Shown here piece after piece: positions 55,711-64,000 of a stretch of DNA of 64,000 nt. The translations under genes and the position numbers were made by a program. Source of the DNA: Fallopia convolvulus (lineage: Eukaryota > Streptophyta > Magnoliopsida > Caryophyllales > Polygonaceae). The notes beneath the pieces were generated by a model, which searched no databases, was not told where the DNA came from, and saw only the letters and a program-made list of their open reading frames with translations. The DNA lies in contig OZ024721.1 of assembly GCA_964016875.1 (NCBI GenBank), forward strand, positions 4,779,001 to 4,843,000, read 5' to 3'. Position 1 is the stretch's first letter; the number at the start of each line of letters is the position of its first letter.

Positions 55711-55776
55711 AGTTGTCAAGATTTGAACCGTAATCTATAGGTAATTGAAAGATTCTTTACCACTAAGCTATGTAGA
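55711..55776 (-). repeat. tRNA-derived SINE-like remnant
   Basis: Minus strand A box TAGCTTAGTGGTAAAG and B box GGTTCAAATC with tRNA-like spacing (B box at 55720-55729). Confidence 0.48.
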
Positions 55777-56040
55777 ATTATTTTATTTATTTAAAATGAT
55801 AAGTTTTCATAAAAATAAATATTATGTAATAAATTTGGCAATAAATTTGGTTTTGTACATAAATTTATCTATTTAGTGTAAATTATATTAAAGGTGAAAA
55901 AAACAATTAGAAATTAACATTAAGTGCATTAAATGTGTCATGTACACAAAATTATATATGTATTATAGATGAGAGTATTTAATATCAATGTGATTATATT
56001 TCTCAACTTTCTTCTTGATTATTTTAATATTAATTAGTTT

Positions 56041-56310
56041 AAATTAACACTATATTTTTCAATATAGTAAATAGTTTAAATGTGAGTCAAACTCATTCAC
56101 TATTTAAATATAACAAAACAAAAGATTTGTAATAAAGTACATTAAATGAGGTTATGTACACAAAATTATATATGTAAATTAACACTATAGTTTTTAATAT
56201 AGTAAATAGTTTAAATGTGAGTCAAACTCATTCACTATTTTAATATAACAAAACAAAAGATTTGTAATTAAGTGCATTAAATGTGGTCATGTACACAAAA
56301 TTATATATGT
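56041..56310. repeat. 135-bp tandem duplication
   Basis: Units 56041-56175 and 56176-56310, both starting AAATTAACACTATA and ending ACACAAAATTATATATGT. A few substitutions. Confidence 0.9.
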
Positions 56311-57750
56311 ATTATAGATTCCCCTTAATCAATGTACGTAGGTTTATATACAAACTAAATTTATTTCCCCTAAGAAAACTTACTTTGTACCGGAAGACGA
56401 ACAATATCATCATCTAGTAAGTTTGTCGATCTTATCCTTGTATGAACATACAAAAATAAAAAAAGATATTAGTGCATGAAAAAAAAGCACAAAAAATACT
56501 ACCAATCTCTATAGCATATTATTTTCTTTTTTTTGGTAGATATAACATATTATTTTCTAATGGAGGCACCTCCACTATCAATATTAAACGATCAAATCAA
56601 AATAATTTAAAATCAAAATAATTAAACGATCAATCCATCACCTCCTCTGATCGCCCTATAATAATTTAAAAATCAAATTAAATACTAAATAGTAATCAAA
56701 ATAGAAATGGATATTTTGGAGCCACTTGAGCAAACATATATTATGACTCACCTATATTTAACCATAGTGAGAATATTTTCAGGTCTTGAACCCACGTAAA
56801 ATCGAACAAAAACACTTATTCGATCATCGATCTCTCCCTCTCACACAAATTGTACAAACATATATATAGGATAAAAAATAAGAAAAAATATTTTAATAGT
56901 TTAAATATTCTTGAAACTCATACGTTACACATTCTTCAATCTTGTATATGATTTACTCACCCAATCTAAATTAATTATAATTAAGTATATGAGTGATGAG
57001 TCATACGTTACATTTCTTAAGTGGGCATGTTAATTATAACTAAATAGGGAGAATTTAATTAAGAAAATGTTACAATACAACATTTGACCCATCTCTTGAC
57101 CAAAAAGCTTATCGTTTTAACTTCCTTTAATTAGCTAACTCCTTTTTTTATTATTGGTTGAGGAAGAAATGATATTTTGTTGTAATGATTTTCATATAAA
57201 ATAAAATATATTTCTTCTTTATTGATAAATTGATTGATTCATTAGTAGATTTTTTTATCAATTAATTAGTGAAATATGTGATTTATATATTTTTAATTAT
57301 TTTAAGAAAGTAAATTATTATTATTATGTAATTTTTGTTTAAATGCCCTTAATTATGTGTTGACTATGGGGTTCATATTCTAACCGTTGGAGAATGTGAA
57401 AGGGTGATATGCCCGTTACTATAATATTGATTGATTTGCGCCTCTACATTTGCACACCATAAAATGTGAAAGCTTATGGGCTTCACATTGTAATATGTTT
57501 TGAAAATTAAGGGTGATATGACGTTTAAAAAAAATTGCATTAATCATTCTCATTAATATCAAACTTTTTCGTTCAATGTTGATTTGATTTATATTAGATG
57601 ACCTCTTCATTATCTTAGTTGTCTAAGTATGTTATTAGTATTTAGATGCATGTTTGAATAATATTATAAAAAATCTTATTATTTGAATAGGCATTAATTG
57701 TTAAATTATTTAAGTTTATAGTATTATTATATATATAGATATAGATATAG
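56311..57750. other. AT-rich TBL intron 2 sequence, no gene seen
   Basis: No element ends or coding sequence recognised. Confidence 0.5.
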
Positions 57751-58114
57751 ATGTAACTCGTTCTGTGTAATTGCATATCAAGGGGATAACAAAATATATT
57801 TTCTAATTGTGCATCTTATATACGTATTAATATAGTGGACTCTTAATTTTTGAACCTATGTTTCATATAGATAGTTATTAAGCCAAAAAAATATATCATA
57901 TAGATGGTTATTAAGCTAAGAAAATAATTTTTATGTAACCCGTTCTATGTAATTGCATATCAAGGGAATAACAAAATACATTTTTTAATTGTGCATCTTA
58001 TATACGTATTAATATAGTGGACTTTTAATTTTTGGCCATATATTTCATATAGAGTAATTAAGCCTAAAAAATCTAGCATATAGATGGTTATTAAGCTAAG
58101 AAAATAATTAAGCC
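57751..58114. repeat. 182-bp tandem duplication
   Basis: Units start ATGTAAC(T/C)CGTTCT at 57751 and 57933; both contain ATTGCATATCAAGGG and CTTATATACGTATTAATATA. Confidence 0.88.
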
Positions 58115-58124
58115 AAAAAAATTG

Positions 58125-58192
58125 CGATCGAAAGGATTGAACCCTGGTCAATACATTATATTTGAATGCTTACTATCAATTATGCTAGATTA
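58125..58192 (-). repeat. tRNA-derived SINE-like remnant
   Basis: Minus strand A-box-like TAGCATAATTGATAGTAAGC and B box GGGTTCAATCC (58134-58144). Confidence 0.45.
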
Positions 58193-58294
58193 GTTTTGTG
58201 TATTAGAGTGTATTGGAGTATATATAATAATAGGTGTGAGAGATAATTAATTGAGGCAATAAATGGGACAACAACCTATTCTTATATGTATATA

Positions 58295-58296
<2 letters not shown>

Positions 58297-58369
<73 letters not shown>
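58297..58369. repeat. (AT)n microsatellite next to TBL exon 2 donor
   Basis: About 73 bp of alternating AT, nine bases inside intron 2 from the splice donor at 58377-58378. Confidence 0.97.
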
Positions 58370-58374
<5 letters not shown>

Positions 58375-59288
58375 AAACCTCGAGGCCGAAGATAGTGAGA
58401 GAGCCAGATTCTCTCAAGCTGTTCCTCCCATGGGGAACAGCAGATTGGATCAAACAAATCATTGACTCCCACTGATTTCTGTTCAACGAGTCCCCAATAT
58501 ACATCAATCTCTTCCTCTTTAGCTTCTTCAACAACAATTTCGCGCTAAATCTCGAAATTCCAGAAAACTTAAATTACATTTCAGGACCCAAAATCAGAGA
58601 AATTGCAAAACAGAGCAGAAGTTTAATTGTGGAAATTTACTTGGGCAACGAACAGTCTCTGGGCTGCCATCTCCAATTCTGATACAACGAATCTCGCCTG
58701 CCATTTCTCACGCAAGTGAATTGCGCTGACAGAAACTCACATTCGTCTTCCTTGTATAACGGCCGGGTGACGTTATCAAACACCCATTCCCCTGTGAAAA
58801 GATCGCAATCCTCCGGCGGTAAATCGATTTCTTCGTCGTCTTCATCCTCATGCTCTGTTCTTGCACTCGCTAAAACAGAGCTCTTTCTATGAAGTTCTTG
58901 AGATTCGGTGATCGATTTCACATCTTCGATGTAAAGAAAAAGGGCAAAGAGGATAATCGACGAAACGAAGATGAAGATTGAGACAGTGTTGACAAACTGG
59001 TTTTGCAACTTCATGATAATGGAGAGGAAAAGAAAATTTAGGCTTTTGAGTTGATGCTCAGTTTCAAACGGCATAAAATGTGTAACGAATATGTTTATTA
59101 GATTAAAGGATTTGTATGGGATTTCGCTAATTTTATAAGGTAAGTTCCATTTAATATATAGTTTTCAACTGTAATTTTTCATCAATTCAATGAAGATGTA
59201 ATTTTTTTTTTTAAAAAGGAATCAAACAACTTGTTTCGATATATTAGAATATTAGTACATGCGGTTCACGGTATTGATATTAATTTAA

Positions 59289-60214
59289 CTAGTGTAATTT
59301 CCGTAAATTTACGGGTATTTTTAAAAATCATACTATATAATATATTATAATAAATTAAAGAGAAAAAATAAAGATAATGTATATTTTAATAATTATTCTA
59401 TTATTATAATTATTAATGATATTTATATAAAAATTAACCATTTTTTTGTTTTCTAATCTTTAGGATAAAACTAAATAAATATGGAAAATATTTTTCTAAA
59501 TCAAACCTTCTACATTCACTTTTAAGTATAATAAATAAAAATAAATAAATAAATAAATAAAATGAAAAAATGATTGGTTCTTAAAGTGTCATGTAGCACA
59601 AATTTTATAGATAATCTATTTCTATTTTATTATGTATTAATTTAGATATAGATAGAAATTTATATCGATAACCTTTTTTCAAAAATCCGATAAAAATATT
59701 TTAGCATAATCTTAAGATAGAATATATAATATTGTATACATTAATTATTTTATAAAATCTAAAATTGCCTTTTTTATATTTATGAATTTTTAAGAATAAA
59801 ATCAATATTTACATAGATAGAAAACTATATATATATATATATATATTATCTATTTTATAAAATCTTAAATCTTACCCTAAAAAACCTCAATATTTATAAG
59901 TTTTTTTTAGTAATATTTATTACTTAATTAAATTTTTTAAAAATATAATTTCATATTAATTAATTACTATATGAAATAATCTATGAATATAATATAATAT
60001 CTATCCTTTATCTATTTTATAAAGTGGTTAAGAATTTAAGATAAATCGTGATTTCTAGAATTATTATTAGAGTATAATGTGTAGGGGTATTTCTAGAATT
60101 CTTATTTTAGTTTTTTAATTGAAAAAACGTTTTTCATTATTTTATTCAGGTTATACCACGTGGCGCAAATTTTTACACAGACTTGGATTCTGCTTTATAA
60201 TGTAATAGGGTAGA
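59289..60214 (-). mobile_element. non-autonomous Helitron, 926 bp
   Basis: 5' end TCTACCCTATTACATTATAAA at 60214 preceded by A; 3' end CTAG (59289-59292) followed by T, with the perfect palindrome CCGTAAATTTACGG (59301-59314) as hairpin. Its 3' end lies about 215 bp upstream of the TBL start codon. Confidence 0.78.
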
Positions 60215-60454
60215 TTATATGTAGTACTAGTTTAGTGGGCGTTGAATTAATTAATATTTGGGTTTGAGTGAAGGAGAAGATATATTAAACAAAACAGCTT
60301 ATGTTAGATCTAGTTGAGTATGCACTGGTTTAACAGAAGAAAATTTTGTTACAAACTTTGGATTAATTGATGTAAATGTTTGAGTATGTAGATTTTTTTT
60401 TCCTAAAACCTTTCCTCAATCGAGAGAAAATATGAATTTGAGAGTAGAAACTTA
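60215..60454. other. short unassigned spacer between Helitrons
   Basis: Nothing recognised. Confidence 0.5.
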
Positions 60455-61991
60455 CTAGTTATACCTGTCGTGCCATGCACGACTATATGAATTTAATATT
60501 TAATTTATTTAATGAATATGATTTTAATTTAATATAAAAAAACTTATTTATTATAAAAAATTATATAAAATTTTATAATTAGTGTCATATTGTCATGTAA
60601 AACGGGGCCAAAATTATTAAGGTGGATCTAATATAATTTTGACTTAACAATAATTTATTTATGCAAAAATATAAATAAAAATTATTTGAATTAGAATCAT
60701 TAAATTTTAAAAATATTTTACAAAAAATATAAAAAGGTAAAAATAATCTAAATTCTTGTAATTTTTTTTATCAAATTCAATTATTTAAAAAAATTGAAAA
60801 AAAATTAAAAATATACTTAATAAGAAGCTATGAAAAAATATAAATAAAGAATGAATTTTTTAATGATAAGAAAATTATTTATATTTACATAAATAATTCA
60901 AAAAGAAAATTAAGGAAAAGATAACACAATTTTTTTTTTTATCAAAAGTCAATTTAGGTAAGTAATTATCTAAATTGAAAGTTCTATTTTTATCAAAATT
61001 TTATTTAAGATAAATCTTTTACATAAATAGATAAAATAATAAAGATAAAATATTTTTTTAATTTTAAATAAAATTCGAATTTAATTTTTTTCAAATAAAT
61101 AGATAGAAATTTAATTGAAAAAACTAAATCAATATATCTATCTTAATATATAATATATTAATATCTGATGTTCTATAATTTATTTTAATTTTAGATAATA
61201 TCTTTTAGATCTATCTAATTCCTATTATATAATAGATAACATCTTTATTTTGGATAGAATCTCTCCTAGATTAATTTATCATATTTCTATATTATCCTAA
61301 AATAATCTAAATTCTTGTAATTTTTTTAAATTCAACTCTTGAAAAAATTTGAATAAAAATTAAAAACATATTTAATAAGAAATGATGAAAAAATATAAAT
61401 AAAGAATGAATTTTTTAATGATAAAAAAATTATTTATATTTACATAAATAATTCAAAAAGAAATTAAGGAAAAGGTAACGTAATTTTTTTTATCAGAAGT
61501 CAATTTGGGCAAGTAATTATCTAGATTAAAAGTTCTATTTTTTATCAAAATTTTATTTAAGATAATTGTTTTACATAAATAGATAAAAAAATAAAGATAA
61601 AATAATTTTCTTTAATTTTAAATAAATTTAGAATTTAATTTTTTTCAAATAAATAGATAGAAGTTTTTGGAAAAACTAAATTAATATATCTATGTTAATA
61701 TATAATATCTAATGTTCTATAATTTATTTTAATTTTAGATAAAATCTTAGATCTATCCCAATTCCTAATATATAATAGATAACATCTTTATTTTAGATAG
61801 AATCTCTCCTAGATTAATTTATACTATTTTTATATTATCCTAAAATAATATCAACGTATATAAATTTCAAAAATAAAAAATCCTATGTGACGAAATCCTA
61901 GGTGGCTTAACGTGGGAACGACACGTAGGAAAATCTTAGGTGGCGCAACGTGATGGCCTTATTCCTTGCGTCTTTTATATATATACATAGA
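60455..61991 (-). mobile_element. non-autonomous Helitron with internal duplication, 1537 bp
   Basis: 5' end TCTATGTATATATATAAAAG at 61991 preceded by A; 3' hairpin GTCGTGC-CAT-GCACGAC (60467-60483) and CTAG (60455-60458) followed by T. Interior is a 559-bp direct duplication. Confidence 0.8.
60742..61853. repeat. 559-bp direct duplication inside a Helitron
   Basis: AATAATCTAAATTCTTG starts the units at 60742 and 61301; similarity runs through AATAATTCAAAAAGAAA, TTTTACATAAATAGATAAA and the CTCTCCTAGATTAATTTAT end, with indels. Confidence 0.88.
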
Positions 61992-62054
61992 TTTCTTCCT
62001 TCCTTTATTCAAAAATATCATCGCCCATTATAGTCTCGTCCAGTATAATAAATA

Positions 62055-62699
62055 CTAGTATGTATTCTCGTACCTTGTACGGTTTTTTCTTAAATAAAAT
62101 ATTTTCAAATATATTTATTTTTCGAGAAAAATAATTATATAAATTTTGAATAAATATTTAAAATCAATAAACTATAAAAGTTGTTTATTTGAAACAATAA
62201 TATTTTATTAGTATTACGAATTAAATTAATATTCAAAACATGATAATTATTTAATTATGAAAATAGATAAGTAATAAGATAAAAACTTATCAATTTATTA
62301 TATACATGGGACCGTTCAAAATAAACTTAATTATAGTGATATAGGATTGTACGTATATTACACTATCTTTATATTAAACTTAATTATCTAAACCTAGCAT
62401 ATGCATTCTATCTAAATAAAATAAATATCCTAATATTTGTATAATATATAGTATAAAAAATATCTTAATAATCTTCCTAATTATCATATCCAAAAATAAA
62501 ATATTATTTTTTTAAAATTAAGAATGAGATTTTCTATCCATTGATTATAGTGATATAATTGTAAGTACATTACAATATCTTTATATTAAAATTAATTATT
62601 TTGCCAAAAACTATTTTTAATAAAAGATGTGGTGTGGTCCAATCTAAAAACGATATGTGTCGTTTAATAATTTTTATAACCTCCGCTTTAGTATATAGT
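62055..62699 (-). mobile_element. non-autonomous Helitron, about 645 bp
   Basis: 3' end CTAG (62055-62058) with hairpin CGTAC-CTT-GTACG (62069-62081). The 5' end at about 62699 reads ACTATATACTAAAGCGG, one base off the TCTATATACTAAAG of the 53.7 kb element. Confidence 0.65.
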
Positions 62700-62919
62700 T
62701 ATGATAGATAATCCTAAATTTTTTTGCTCAAGATATGTATCATTTTTATTCCATGTATATGGATTTTAAAGTGGGAATGGCTTTATAAAAAGAGGTGGGT
62801 TAATATTTATCTATATGTGCATAAACAATAGTCTATATGTGCATCATTTTTATGTAGGGTGTTGTGCATAAAAAAAAACTCACCGACGTGTATCAATTTT
62901 TACATGTATACAAAAATGT

Positions 62920-63963
62920 CTATGTATGCATAAAGAAAAGCCTATATATGATGACTTTCTTTCTAGGGTAATGTAAGCAAACGAAAAGCATATTTGCATT
63001 GTTAAGTTGAAGTGTAAGTCGATCCTTGTTCACACAAGGCATTTTGAGTAAACCTCGAAAGGTAATCTCGTGAGTAGACCCATAAGGGTAATCTCGTTGG
63101 GTGTAGGCCCTAAGGCAATCACCATCGACCCACTTAAACATCTTATTAATTTACTTGGATAAAGGCTACGAGTCGAACGATTAAATCGATCTTTCCTTCA
63201 ACGTATATTGCCCCTATTCCATGCCAAGGGTTCGTGCAATACCATTGTGGGATAAAACGAACCAAAACGAAACAATAGACGTGTTGGCAAGACACATCTA
63301 TTAAGAGCAAACGTACCTTATTCGAATTCCATGATTCCGCTTCATTCTTCACTTGAACGAAGTCTTCTTCCCAAGACGTTTGTGGTTCATCCTTCACTTG
63401 AACGAACTCTTCTTCCAACGCCTCTTGAGTTTCCTTCTTCACTCTTGTTCGTGAAGATCGATCCATGATACTCTCGCACACACTTGTGTTTGATCTTGTG
63501 AAAACTCACTCCAAACAACGCCTAGTCTTACTCGACTATATGTGTCTTCTTCTTGCCGAATTTGTGTGGACTTAAGACTGATTTTTTGTGTGTCTTCTCT
63601 TGTCCGAAATGGACAAGCAACACCCTTTAAATAGGCGTGTAAAACTGTCCAAAAATTGCCCACAATGGCGGTTACCATTCGGTTGTACAAAGGAGAGGCC
63701 GAGAGTGATTTTAGGGAAAAGAAGTTGCAACTTCCCCCCTTCTCTTTCCTTGTCATCATAGGCGGCCAACCACCCATCAAATGGAGTCCAAATGGGCGTG
63801 TAATCCAGCCAAAAAAAGGCCCAAGAAAAAGCCCAAAAATCCAATCCAAAAGGCCCAAAACTAAAGCCCAAAATGCAAGGCATGACGCCCATGCCAAGCG
63901 TCTATGGTTAAGGCCCAACAACCCATAGGCGCGCCCCATGGGCCGGCCCACCAATGCCCACAC
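62920..63963 (-). other. unidentified promoter-plus-ORF unit, possibly retroelement-derived
   Basis: Reading minus: TATA-like CCTATTTAAAGGG near 63620-63632; a leader; an ATG at 63463-63465 (MDRSSRTRVKKETQEALEE); then two copies of EExFVQVK(D/N)E and AESWNSNK, followed by a possible splice donor AAG|GTACGT near 63317. Further on, 62920-63141 is open (MFKWVDGDCLRAY). The GC-rich upstream part (63640-63960) has no clear protein. I do not recognise the family; an LTR and leader, or a small spliced gene, are both possible. Confidence 0.35.
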
Positions 63964-64000
63964 CTAGCTAGCATAGCTAAGTACCTAGCTAGGTCACTTA

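Larger units (their letters stand above)
50039..59074 (-). pseudogene. TBL/ESK1-type polysaccharide O-acetyltransferase, decayed
   Basis: Exons: 1, 58641-59074; 2, 58379-58550; 3, 52174-52327; 4, about 51974-52079; 5, 50039 to about 50430. Exon 1 has a signal anchor (FVNTVSIFIFVSSIILFALFL) and the TBL domain (CDLFTGEWVFDN, YQNWRWQPRDCSLP). Exon 2 carries the GDS motif (IGDSLNRNQWES). Exon 5 carries the DxxH motif (DCIHWCLPGLPDTWNE) and ISRSV end. Exon 1-2 and 3-4 splice phases fit. Breaks: exon 3 lacks about 16-20 codons between LVES and MPGSI with a frameshift; exon 4 (RGSFDEGATTEYDEV, WAKWIDENI) is cut by a 1.27 kb insertion; exon 5 begins in damaged sequence with a frameshift at SLDW. Intron 2 (52328-58378) is about 6 kb of Helitron-rich DNA. 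Relatives acetylate xylan or mannan in the Golgi. Confidence 0.85.

Noticed and set aside
58203..58537. Frames that run from TBL exon 2 into Ile-Tyr repeats
   Set aside because: Only the exon part (58379-58550) is real; the rest is intronic (AT)n.
1..64000. CRISPR arrays, rRNA genes, functional tRNA genes, organelle DNA insertions
   Set aside because: None seen; the tRNA-like boxes found are degenerate SINE-type remnants.

Overview
The window is nuclear DNA of a flowering plant, most likely a core eudicot. The evidence is a six-exon LNK2-type clock coactivator gene, a TBL/ESK1-type O-acetyltransferase gene, plant-type introns, and plant-specific transposon lineages (Athila, Tat with dual RNase H, Tekay chromovirus, short-LTR Copia, Helitrons with CTAG ends). 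No species can be named from sequence alone. Most of the window is nested repeats. Only one host gene, LNK2, looks intact.

Layout. 1-6419: 5' half (minus strand) of an Athila-like Ty3 element with a 1.48 kb LTR; it carries repeated pairs of 21-bp-spaced GGTCG..CGACC palindromes. 6752-16520: a complete Tat-type Ty3 element (minus strand) with two about 0.41 kb LTRs and a four-exon antisense gene between pol and the 3' LTR; it sits in a host repeat (R1) whose uninterrupted relative lies at 34.6-35.0 kb. 16.76-19.17 kb and 34.98-41.99 kb: two clusters of degenerate copies of a small PGG-domain membrane-protein gene, arranged in alternating orientation as palindromes. Three solo LTRs with perfect 5-bp target duplications (17115-18664, 37302-40254, 40744-41621) lie inside them. 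22159-27171: a young Copia element (minus strand) with 178-bp LTRs, unusual TA..TA ends and a CAGAT target duplication. 27500-33370: LNK2 (minus strand). 43598-47724: 5'-truncated Tekay chromovirus with chromodomain and 2.9 kb 3' LTR.

48-62.7 kb is very AT-rich and full of Helitron ends, mostly on the minus strand. They lie around and inside a TBL pseudogene (50039-59074, minus strand). Its intron 2 has grown to about 6 kb, exon 3 carries a frame-shifting deletion, and exon 4 is cut by a 1.27 kb terminal-inverted-repeat element carrying a GC-rich captured gene fragment. The last kilobase holds an unidentified promoter-plus-ORF unit on the minus strand.

Functionally, LNK2 should encode a coactivator of the morning/evening clock loop; everything else is selfish or decaying DNA. 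The features most worth following are the PGG palindrome arrays (possible long-hairpin/siRNA source), the 21-bp palindrome pairs of the Athila element, the spliced antisense gene of the Tat element, and the Helitron cluster in the dying TBL gene. Exon coordinates were derived by hand from splice signals and phase; repeat families were assigned from motifs, not database searches.
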